Source of the DNA: Rubellimicrobium roseum
GTDB taxonomy: Bacteria > Pseudomonadota > Alphaproteobacteria > Rhodobacterales > Rhodobacteraceae
Length of the DNA stretch: 64,000 nt
Reading direction: 5' to 3'
Assembly: GCF_006152145.1 (NCBI RefSeq)
Contig: NZ_VDFV01000005.1
Location: forward strand, 62,001 to 126,000
The position numbers and the translations under genes are program-made. Shown here in pieces: positions 40,935 to 49,502 of this stretch. How positions within the stretch are numbered: position 1 is the first letter of the stretch; every line of letters starts with the position of its first letter. A model generated the notes under the pieces. It searched no databases and was not told the origin of the DNA. It saw only the letters and a list, made by a program, of their open reading frames with translations.

Positions 40935-41407
40935 GCGGTCCCCCGCCCCTGGTCCGCGCCCTGATCCGGGCGGGCGTGTCGTCCTTCCAGTCCCTTCGCC
41001 GCGCCGTCTGGTTCGTCACCCGGCCCGAGGCGCGGGGCGTCCATGCCGTCCCCCTCACTCCCGAGGGGCACGTCGTCCTCCTCCGCCTCACCTATGCCAA
41101 GGGCTGGCGCCTGCCCGGCGGCGGCCTCAAGCGCGGCGAGAACCCCCGCGAGGCCATCCTGCGCGAATTGCGTGAGGAGATCGGCCTGCAAACCCATATG
41201 GCGCTCGATGATCTGGGCGAGTTCCACCACCGCCCCGACTTCCGGCGCGGCGTGGCCGAGGTCTTTCTCGTGCGTGGCGCGACCTACGCGCCCCCCGCCT
41301 GGTCCCTGGAGGTCGAGGAGGTGCGCGCCTTCCCGCCCGAGGCGCTGCCCCCCGATCTGCCCGCCGTCACGGCCCACCAGCTCCGCATGGCGGGCCTGCT
41401 GCCGTGA
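40931..41407 (+). CDS. NUDIX hydrolase
   Basis: 158 residues. The Nudix box is complete: GGGLKRGENPREAILRELRE followed by EIGL (G-x5-E-x7-REUxEExGU) at about residues 61-84. The N-terminal 30 residues are basic. It would hydrolyse a nucleoside diphosphate linked to another moiety; the substrate is unknown. The start overlaps the previous stop by 4 nt (ATGA), making it the third gene of this coupled set. Confidence 0.92.
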   Translation: MSGPPPLVRALIRAGVSSFQSLRRAVWFVTRPEARGVHAVPLTPEGHVVLLRLTYAKGWRLPGGGLKRGENPREAILRELREEIGLQTHMALDDLGEFHHRPDFRRGVAEVFLVRGATYAPPAWSLEVEEVRAFPPEALPPDLPAVTAHQLRMAGLLP

Positions 41408-41457
41408 CGGGGCGGCGCCTCTGGCCCCCCGGGGCGCGGACGGCTAGGTAGGCGGGC

Positions 41458-42984
41458 ATGGCCGACCTCCCCGCCCTGTCCCCCGACCAGTCCGACGCCT
41501 GGGCTTCCGTCTCCGCGCTGCTCGCCCAGGCCGGGGTCGGGCTCGACGACGGCGACCTCGCCCCCGCGAACCCCGACCGCGCGCCCTCCGTGCTGGCCAT
41601 CACCGGCAAGGCGGGCTCGGGCAAGACGCTGCTCCTCGCGGCGCTGACCAAGGCCCTCCGCAAGGCCGGCGTGGACATCGTCTCGCCCGACTGGGAGGGC
41701 AAGCGCAAGAAGGACCGCCGCACGCTCGCGATCCTCGCGCCCACCAACAAGGCGGCCTCGGTCCTGCGCGCCAAGGGCGTGCCCGCGACCACGATCCACC
41801 GCATACTGTACACGCCGGTCTATGATCCGGAGTTCGAGAAGGTCGCGGAATGGCTGTCCGGCCAGGGCGACCGTCCGGCGGCGGGGCAGCTCACCGACAT
41901 CCAGCTCGACCGCGCGAAGGAATCCTACGGCCTGCACGGCTCGGTGCCTGCGGCGCTGGCGGCGGCGGGCTTGCGCGGCTCGGACTTCATCACCGGCTGG
42001 AAGCGGCGCGAGGAGCCGCTGGACCTCGGCTTCATCGACGAATCCTCCATGCTCGACGAACGCCAGTTCGATGACCTGCGCGAGATCTTCCCGACCCTCG
42101 TCCTCTTCGGCGATCCCGCGCAGTTGCCCCCCGTGCAGGGCCAGGGCGGCGGAATGGTCTTCGAGCGGCTGCCCAGGGACAAGGTGAAGGCCCTCACCCG
42201 CGTCCATCGGCAGGCGACGGACTCGCCCATCCTCGACCTCGCTCACGCGCTGGCCGATCCGGCGCTGGAGTTCGACGCCTTCGAGGACATGGTGCAGGAG
42301 GCCGCCCGCCGCGACGAGCGCGTGCATGTCTCGGGGCGCGTCGACAGCGACCTGATGGCCCGCTCGCCGGTGCTGGTCTGGCGCAACGCCACGCGGATCA
42401 AGCTCATTCACGCCTTCCGCACCGCCCATGGGGCGCCGGAAACGGAGCTCCTGCCCGGCGAGCCGCTGATCTGCGACGGGATCGAACTGCCACTCAAGCA
42501 CCGCAAGAAGCGGCTGGACCTGGAGGCGCGCGGCCTCATCAAGGGCGCGCAGGTGATCTATCTGGGCCCCGGCAAGCGCCCCGGCTTCTCCCGCCTCCAC
42601 GTCATCGGCGCCGAGGAGCCGCAGGTCTCCGCCGCCTCCATCGTCAAGATCGAGAAGGAAGGCGAGGAGGAGCCCTTCATCCCCTACGCCGCGCAGATGG
42701 GCGCGACCTTCCTCCACGGCGCGGCCGTCACGATCCACAAGGCGCAGGGGTCCCAGTGGGACACCGTGCAGGTCTTCGCCCCCGACATCTTCGTCGCCGC
42801 CAAGGTGGGCCGGGTCGAGGCCGGCCAGCCACTCTGGAAGCGCCTGGCCTATGTCGCCATCACCCGCGCAAGCCACGAGCTGCGCTGGATCGTCGCCAAC
42901 CGCCTCGCGCGGCCCCAGGCGCCGCTCGGCATCGAGGACCTGAAGGCGCCCCCGTCCGCGCTGGCGCTCGCGGCCGAGGACTAG
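41458..42984 (+). CDS. RecD/TraA-like ATP-dependent DNA helicase (AAA ATPase)
   Basis: 508 residues of a superfamily 1B helicase. Walker A is in AITGKAGSGKTLLLAAL at about residues 46-62, LAPTNKAASVLRAKG and IDESSMLDERQFDDL (Walker B) follow, then LFGDPAQLPPVQGQG and LTRVHRQATDSPILD. The C-terminal motif VTIHKAQGSQWDTVQVFAPD and YVAITRASHELRWIV complete the UvrD/RecD C-domain. It is the stand-alone RecD-like type without RecB/C partners. A role in repair or replication-fork processing is inferred. It is monocistronic and convergent with the DUF1737 gene. Confidence 0.9.
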   Translation: MADLPALSPDQSDAWASVSALLAQAGVGLDDGDLAPANPDRAPSVLAITGKAGSGKTLLLAALTKALRKAGVDIVSPDWEGKRKKDRRTLAILAPTNKAASVLRAKGVPATTIHRILYTPVYDPEFEKVAEWLSGQGDRPAAGQLTDIQLDRAKESYGLHGSVPAALAAAGLRGSDFITGWKRREEPLDLGFIDESSMLDERQFDDLREIFPTLVLFGDPAQLPPVQGQGGGMVFERLPRDKVKALTRVHRQATDSPILDLAHALADPALEFDAFEDMVQEAARRDERVHVSGRVDSDLMARSPVLVWRNATRIKLIHAFRTAHGAPETELLPGEPLICDGIELPLKHRKKRLDLEARGLIKGAQVIYLGPGKRPGFSRLHVIGAEEPQVSAASIVKIEKEGEEEPFIPYAAQMGATFLHGAAVTIHKAQGSQWDTVQVFAPDIFVAAKVGRVEAGQPLWKRLAYVAITRASHELRWIVANRLARPQAPLGIEDLKAPPSALALAAED

Positions 42985-42985
42985 G

Positions 42986-43189
42986 CTACAACTGCCCCAG
43001 CTTGATCTCGGGCGAATAGGTGCCGGGGACCTCCTTGGTCACCGCCTGCCCGCAGCGCATGATGCCCCGGTGGGCATCGAAGGCGTAGGTCGGCTCGCCG
43101 TAGAGTTCCCAGCCCTTCGACAGGGCTTCGGACACCTTGTGGCAGAAGGCCGAGGTGTCGTCCTCGGAAAGAAAGCGGTAAAGGCGCAT
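42986..43189 (-). CDS. DUF1737 domain-containing protein
   Basis: 67 residues: MRLYRFLSEDDTSAFCHKVS, EALSKGWELYGEPTYAFDAH and GIMRCGQAVTKEV follow the DUF1737 pattern (RLYRFLT..D.SAFC..V...L..GW.L.G.P.YAF). It is a small soluble protein of unknown function. It starts 4 bases after the nnrU-like stop, so the two share a transcript. Confidence 0.85.
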   Translation of the reverse strand: MRLYRFLSEDDTSAFCHKVSEALSKGWELYGEPTYAFDAHRGIMRCGQAVTKEVPGTYSPEIKLGQL

Positions 43190-43193
43190 CGCA

Positions 43194-43745
43194 TCACGTC
43201 CCGAAGGGCCAGGGCCCGATCCAGCCGTGGACGTAGCCCACCACGGCGACCAGCGCCAGCGTCGCCAGCACGGCGGCCGCTTCCTTGCCGAGGGGCGGCC
43301 GGGGCGGCGGCGTCCAGCCGGGCACCGCGCGGTTGATGAGAAGGATCTCGGCCACCGCCCAGGTCAGGAGCCCTCCGAAGAGCACGATGGAGGCGAGGTC
43401 GCCGTTCACCAGCAGATGCGCCACGGCCCAGAGGATGACGCCCGTGAGCTGCGGGTGCCGGTTCACCCGCGCGCCCCAGACCCCCATCCCCGAGGCCACG
43501 AAGAAGTAGAAGCCCAGCACGACGAGCAGGTTGTTGAGGTGCGTGAGCCAGGGTGCGGGCTGCCAGACCTGCGGCGCGTCCGCCCAGGCGCCGTAGCCCC
43601 GTGCGATCAGCCAGATCCCCCCGATCGCCAGCACCGCCACGATCCCCTTGCCCGGATCGCCCAACCCGTTGCGGGAGGCGGGAAACAGCCGCTTCCACAG
43701 ATGCGGCAGGCTGAAGGCCAGAAGGCCCAAGGGAAGCTGGAACAC
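43194..43745 (-). CDS. NnrU family membrane protein
   Basis: 183 residues with about five to six hydrophobic segments. GLLAFSLPHLWKRLFPASRN and NNLLVVLGFYFFVASGMGVW, then RHPQLTGVILWAVAHLLVNG match the NnrU family (methyltransferase-like isoprenylcysteine carboxyl-methyltransferase fold), originally linked to denitrification. No nitrogen-oxide genes are near, so that link is not supported here. The GTG at 43745 follows AAGGAG at a spacing of 8; the longer upstream frame has no hydrophobic continuity. Confidence 0.83.
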   Translation of the reverse strand: MFQLPLGLLAFSLPHLWKRLFPASRNGLGDPGKGIVAVLAIGGIWLIARGYGAWADAPQVWQPAPWLTHLNNLLVVLGFYFFVASGMGVWGARVNRHPQLTGVILWAVAHLLVNGDLASIVLFGGLLTWAVAEILLINRAVPGWTPPPRPPLGKEAAAVLATLALVAVVGYVHGWIGPWPFGT

Positions 43746-43938
43746 GTGTGCCGCTCCTTGCGATGCGCGGAAAACCTCGCGCGGGCCCGGCGAGGGTGCA
43801 ACGATTCGCTGACGCGCGCGTTGGCGGATCAGCACCGCAGGTTCCCGTCAACCCATTTTTCAGGATGGCGTGGCATCCTCGCCGCGACGCACCCCCTCGC
43901 CCGTCCTCCCCGACGGCTCCAGACACAAGGTGACGATC

Positions 43939-44241
43939 ATGATCCGTATGACGACCACCGCCCTCGCGCTCGGCCTCGCCGCCGGGGCCGCCCAGGCCCA
44001 GGACCACCGCTGCTTCGAGCACGAGCAGATGGCCCGCCACCTGGCCGAGAACTGGGGCGAAAGCCGCCAGTCCATCGCGCTCGACGCCGCCAACTCGATG
44101 GTGGAGCTTTACGCCTCGCCCGAGACGGGCACCTGGACGCTGACCGTCACCACGCCCGACGGCCCCACCTGCATGATCGCCTCGGGCCACGCCTTCGAGC
44201 TCACCAGCGAAACGCTGCCCGTGCTCGACGAAGGCGCATAA
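43939..44241 (+). CDS. small periplasmic protein, unknown function
   Basis: 100 residues with a Sec signal peptide (MIRMTTTALALGLAAGAAQA, then QD). The mature 78 residues contain two cysteines (HRCFEHEQ and PTCMIASG) that could form a disulfide, and a mixed alpha/beta pattern (SMVELYASPETGTWTLTVTT). AAGG precedes the ATG; a second start at 43948 would also keep the signal. No family is recognised. Confidence 0.75.
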   Translation: MIRMTTTALALGLAAGAAQAQDHRCFEHEQMARHLAENWGESRQSIALDAANSMVELYASPETGTWTLTVTTPDGPTCMIASGHAFELTSETLPVLDEGA

Positions 44242-44400
44242 CGGCGTTTTGTGGACAGTCCTGTGACGCGGGCTTGACAAAGATCCCGGAACCCGGTCGC
44301 GCCGTTCCAAGTTATCCACATCAGAACGGCCCCGACCACGACGGGGCCAGACAACAAGGGCGGTCAGGCGGGCCGCCCCAGCCGAGGCAGGAGACCAGGG
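44242..44400. promoter_or_regulatory. intergenic region with a DnaA box, a -35-like hexamer and a GC hairpin
   Basis: TTATCCACA at 44312-44320 is a perfect DnaA box; TGTGGACAG at 44250-44258 matches the inverted box at seven of nine positions. TTGACA at 44274-44279 is a consensus -35, but no good -10 follows at 17 bp. A 7-bp hairpin GGCCCCG/CGGGGCC lies at 44328-44348. Confidence 0.45.
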
Positions 44401-45875
<1,475 letters not shown>

Positions 45876-45956
45876 GACGGGCCGGTTTTCCCGACTACCT
45901 GACGGCCGGGATCGCGGATTAGGCTCCGAGGGCAGCAGCCCCCGGAGCCTTTTCAC

Positions 45957-47153
45957 ATGCGCCACCTCCTCGCCCCCGCCCTCCTCGCCCTCGCCACGGC
46001 CGCGCAGGCGGACGTGTCCGACGACATCGCCGCGCGGGGCCTGCGCGCCACCGAGACGGCGCTCGCGGCCCTGCCCTCGCCCACGCCGTCGGACCGCTTC
46101 GCCCTGGGCGGCGTCCGCTTCCTCGCGGGCGTCGAGCGCGCCCTCCAGCTCCGCTGGCGCGTGGGGCTTTCCGAGGGCATGGCCCAGGCCTCGGGCCTTC
46201 CCGTCCTGCGCCTGCCCATCCCCGAGAACCCGCGCCCCGACCCCTTCGAGCCCGCGATGATCGAGGCCCACTTTGAGGGGATCGAGGCCGACATGGCCGG
46301 CGCGCTCGATGCGCTGGAGACGATCCGGGACGCCGACGACGTGGGCCTGGAGATCGACACCGCCGACCTGTGGTTCGACATCGACGCGAACGGCACCCGC
46401 TCCCCCGGCGAGGGCCTGGGCGAGGTCGCGGGCTGGACCCTGTCGGGCGGCTTCGCCGAGGCCGCGCTGCCTTCCACGACCATCCGCTTCGATACCGCCG
46501 ACGCGGCCTGGCTGTCCGCCTACGCCCATCTCCTGTCGGGCCTCTCGAACGGCATCCTGGCAGTCGGACCTTCCGAGGGCATCGCCCGCGTCCTCGACGC
46601 CCGCGCCGCCTTCGACCGGCTGGGTCGCCCCAAGAGCCCCGACGATTTCAGCTTCGAGGCCATGGGCGGCGAATGGGTCGATCTCGCCGCCATGTGGATC
46701 ATGGCCATCGAGGGCCAGCCCGACGCGAGCCGCACCCAGGCGCTGCGCCGCCACCTCCTCGCCTGCATCGAGCAGAACCGCCGTTTCTGGACCCTGGCCC
46801 CGCGCGAGGCGGACAACGACCGCGAATGGATTCCCAACAAGAACCAGACCTCGGCCACGGGCCTGCCCTTCCCGGAAGGCATCGGCTCCCGCTGGCTCGC
46901 CGTCCTCCACGACGCCGACCGCATCCTGAAGGGCGAGCTGCTGATCCCCTACTGGCGCGTGGGCTCCCACGCCGGGCTCGACCTCGCCGCCCTTCTGGAG
47001 TCCCCGCCCGTTCTCGACGTCGCGGGCCTGATCCAGGGCGCGGCGCTGGTGCCCTACCTGCGCGAGGGGCCAGTAGCCAGCACTCAGAGCCTGCAGCTCT
47101 TCACTGCGCTGGTGCAGGGTGATTCGGCGCTTTACGTGGCGATGCTGAACTGA
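45957..47153 (+). CDS. periplasmic protein of unknown function with an EF-hand-like loop
   Basis: 398 residues with a Sec signal peptide (MRHLLAPALLALATAAQA). The mature protein is largely helical. A canonical 12-residue EF-hand loop DIDANGTRSPGE (D-x-D-x-N-G-x5-E) lies at about residues 141-152 and should bind Ca2+. Other notable segments are HFEGIEADMAGALDALETIR and EQNRRFWTLAPREADNDREW. It sits between mdh and sucC in the direction of transcription, 81 bases after mdh. No enzyme family is recognised. Confidence 0.8.
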   Translation: MRHLLAPALLALATAAQADVSDDIAARGLRATETALAALPSPTPSDRFALGGVRFLAGVERALQLRWRVGLSEGMAQASGLPVLRLPIPENPRPDPFEPAMIEAHFEGIEADMAGALDALETIRDADDVGLEIDTADLWFDIDANGTRSPGEGLGEVAGWTLSGGFAEAALPSTTIRFDTADAAWLSAYAHLLSGLSNGILAVGPSEGIARVLDARAAFDRLGRPKSPDDFSFEAMGGEWVDLAAMWIMAIEGQPDASRTQALRRHLLACIEQNRRFWTLAPREADNDREWIPNKNQTSATGLPFPEGIGSRWLAVLHDADRILKGELLIPYWRVGSHAGLDLAALLESPPVLDVAGLIQGAALVPYLREGPVASTQSLQLFTALVQGDSALYVAMLN

Positions 47154-47167
47154 GCGGGCCCGCAACC

Positions 47168-47198
47168 TGCGATCACGGCCCGAAAGGCTGTGATCACA
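47168..47198. promoter_or_regulatory. tandem GATCAC dyads upstream of sucC
   Basis: TGCGATCACG at 47168-47177 and the perfect palindrome TGTGATCACA at 47189-47198 are 21 bp apart, two helical turns. They lie just upstream of the candidate sucC promoter, a position suited to a dimeric regulator. The factor is unknown. Confidence 0.45.
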
Positions 47199-47208
47199 AC
47201 GGTCGGTT

Positions 47209-47237
47209 TTTAGCGCTCCCACCGCATTTCCTTATGT
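47209..47237 (+). promoter_or_regulatory. candidate sigma-70 promoter of the sucCDAB operon
   Basis: TTTAGC (47209-47214), 17 bases, TTATGT (47232-47237), 55 bp before the sucC ATG, in an unusually AT-rich stretch for this genome. The hexamers are imperfect. Confidence 0.4.
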
Positions 47238-47292
47238 TCCCGTTCATATCTCTGTGGTTGAAGGACCGCGACGACCAACACGGGACCCTGCC

Positions 47293-48486
47293 ATGAACAT
47301 CCACGAGTATCAGGCCAAGGAGCTGCTCCGCGCTGCCGGGGCCCCTGTCGGCGACGGCCGAGTCGTGCTGCGCGCCGAAGAGGCCAAGACCGCCGCGGGC
47401 CAGATCGATGGCCCGATCTGGGTCGTGAAGGCGCAGATCCACGCCGGTGGCCGCGGCAAGGGCCACTTCAAGGAGGCCGACGCCGGCGAGAAGGGCGGCG
47501 TCCGCCTCGCCCGCTCCGTCGAGGAGGCCGAGATGGAGGCCCGCCGGATGCTGGGCCGCACCCTCGTGACGATCCAGACGGGCGAGGCCGGCAAGCAGGT
47601 CAACCGCGTCTACATCGAGGACGGCGCCGACATCGCGCGCGAGCTGTACCTCGCGATCCTCGTCGACCGCGGCACCTCGCGCATCAGCTTCGTCTGCTCG
47701 ACCGAGGGCGGCATGGACATCGAGGAGGTGGCGCACAGCACCCCCGAGAAGATCCTGACCCTGACCATCGACCCCGCGACGGGCTACCAGCCCTATCACG
47801 GCCGCCGCATCGCCTATGCGCTGAAGCTCGAGGGCGCGCAGGTCAAGCAGTGCGTCTCGCTCATGGGCACGCTCTACAAGCTCTTCGTCTCCAAGGACAT
47901 GGAGATGCTGGAGATCAACCCGCTGATCGTGACCAAGGACGGGAAGCTGCACTGCCTCGACGCCAAGGTGGGCTTCGACAACAACGCGCTCTACCGCCAC
48001 CCCGATATCGCCGCGCTGGCCGACGAGACCGAGGTCGACCCCAAGGAGCTCGCCGCGCAGAAGTTCGACCTGAACTATATCGCGCTCGACGGCGACATCG
48101 GCTGCATGGTGAACGGCGCGGGCCTTGCCATGGCGACGATGGACATCATCAAGCTCTACGGCGCGGAACCGGCCAACTTCCTCGACGTGGGCGGCGGCGC
48201 CACCAAGGAGAAGGTGACCGAGGCCTTCAAGATCATCACCTCCGACCCGAACGTGAAGGGCATCCTGGTCAACATCTTCGGCGGCATCATGCGCTGCGAC
48301 ATCATCGCCGAGGGCATCCTCGCCGCGGTGAAGGAGGTCGGCCTCCAGGTCCCGCTCGTGGTGCGCCTCGAAGGCACGAACGTCGATCTCGGCAAGCAGA
48401 TCATCCGCGACTCCGGGCTCAACGTGATCCCGGCGGACGATCTTTCGGATGCGGCCCAAAAGGTCGTCAAGGCAGTCAGGGGCTAA
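47293..48486 (+). CDS. sucC: succinyl-CoA synthetase beta subunit (ADP-forming)
   Basis: 397 residues, the exact usual length. The ATP-grasp domain begins [40 protein letters not shown] binds nucleotide, and [40 protein letters not shown] and [17 protein letters not shown] are the C-terminal CoA-ligase landmarks. With SucD it interconverts succinyl-CoA and succinate with ATP/GTP formation. It is 4 bases from sucD. Confidence 0.98.
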   Translation: MNIHEYQAKELLRAAGAPVGDGRVVLRAEEAKTAAGQIDGPIWVVKAQIHAGGRGKGHFKEADAGEKGGVRLARSVEEAEMEARRMLGRTLVTIQTGEAGKQVNRVYIEDGADIARELYLAILVDRGTSRISFVCSTEGGMDIEEVAHSTPEKILTLTIDPATGYQPYHGRRIAYALKLEGAQVKQCVSLMGTLYKLFVSKDMEMLEINPLIVTKDGKLHCLDAKVGFDNNALYRHPDIAALADETEVDPKELAAQKFDLNYIALDGDIGCMVNGAGLAMATMDIIKLYGAEPANFLDVGGGATKEKVTEAFKIITSDPNVKGILVNIFGGIMRCDIIAEGILAAVKEVGLQVPLVVRLEGTNVDLGKQIIRDSGLNVIPADDLSDAAQKVVKAVRG

Positions 48487-48490
48487 GCGG

Positions 48491-49372
48491 ATGTCCATCC
48501 TCGTCAACCAATCCACCAAGGTCATCTGCCAGGGCTTCACCGGCTCCCAGGGCACCTTCCACTCCGAGCAGGCCATCGCCTACGGCACCAAGATGGTCGG
48601 CGGCGTCACGCCCGGCAAAGGCGGCTCCGAGCATCTCGGCCTGCCCGTCTTCGACTCGGTCCACGAGGCCGTGGCGCAGACCGGCGCCGACGCGTCCGTG
48701 ATCTACGTGCCGCCGCCCTTCGCGGCCGACTCGATCCTCGAAGCCATCGACGCGCAGATCCCGCTGGTGGTCTGCATCACCGAAGGCATCCCCGTCCTCG
48801 ACATGATGCGCGTCAAGCGGGCGCTCCAGGGCTCCTCGACCCGCCTCATCGGGCCGAACTGCCCCGGCATCCTGACGCCCGGAGAATGCAAGATCGGCAT
48901 CATGCCGGGCTCGATCTTCTCCAAGGGCTCGGTGGGCGTGGTCTCCCGCTCCGGGACGCTCACCTACGAGGCGGTCAAGCAGACCTCCGACGTGGGCCTC
49001 GGCCAGTCGACCGCCGTCGGCATCGGCGGCGACCCGATCAAGGGCATGGAGCACATCGACGTGCTGGAGATGTTCCTGGCCGACGAGGCCACCCAGTCGA
49101 TCATCATGATCGGCGAGATCGGGGGCTCCGCCGAGGAGGAGGCCGCCCAGTTCCTCGCCGACGAGAGGAAGCGCGGCCGCTGGAAGCCCACCGCGGGCTT
49201 CATCGCGGGCCGGACGGCGCCCAAGGGCCGCCGCATGGGCCACGCGGGCGCGATCGTCTCGGGCGGCAAGGGCGACGCGGAATCGAAGATCGAGGCCATG
49301 AAGTCCGCCGGCATCGTCGTCGCCGACAGCCCCGCGGGGCTCGGCGAAGCCGTGCTCAAGGCGATCGGCTGA
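48491..49372 (+). CDS. sucD: succinyl-CoA synthetase alpha subunit
   Basis: 293 residues. CoA binding: [20 protein letters not shown] at the start and [47 protein letters not shown] and the phosphorylated histidine in [20 protein letters not shown] (about residue 251) are present. GCGG lies before the ATG, weakly; translation may be coupled to sucC. Copy B of the conserved upstream module separates it from sucA. Confidence 0.98.
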   Translation: MSILVNQSTKVICQGFTGSQGTFHSEQAIAYGTKMVGGVTPGKGGSEHLGLPVFDSVHEAVAQTGADASVIYVPPPFAADSILEAIDAQIPLVVCITEGIPVLDMMRVKRALQGSSTRLIGPNCPGILTPGECKIGIMPGSIFSKGSVGVVSRSGTLTYEAVKQTSDVGLGQSTAVGIGGDPIKGMEHIDVLEMFLADEATQSIIMIGEIGGSAEEEAAQFLADERKRGRWKPTAGFIAGRTAPKGRRMGHAGAIVSGGKGDAESKIEAMKSAGIVVADSPAGLGEAVLKAIG

Positions 49373-49384
49373 CCCAAGGCGGGG

Positions 49385-49450
49385 GGTGTTGCGCGAAACC
49401 GTGATGACCGTTCGGTGCCCTCACCCTCCGTTAACCTCCTATCTGTAGGC
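49385..49450 (+). repeat. conserved upstream module, copy B
   Basis: GGTGTTGCGCG (49385-49395), 11 bases, ACCGTTCGGTG (49407-49417), 11 bases, CGTTAACC (49429-49436), followed by a looser match of the tail (CTGTAGGCTTCTCC). It occupies the sucD-sucA gap, 67 bp before the sucA ATG, so it may provide an internal promoter or control point within the suc operon. Confidence 0.75.
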
Positions 49451-49502
49451 TTCTCCCTGTCCGAGCAGCCGCCCTGTCCGGTAAGCCCTCCAAGGTGATC
49501 CC

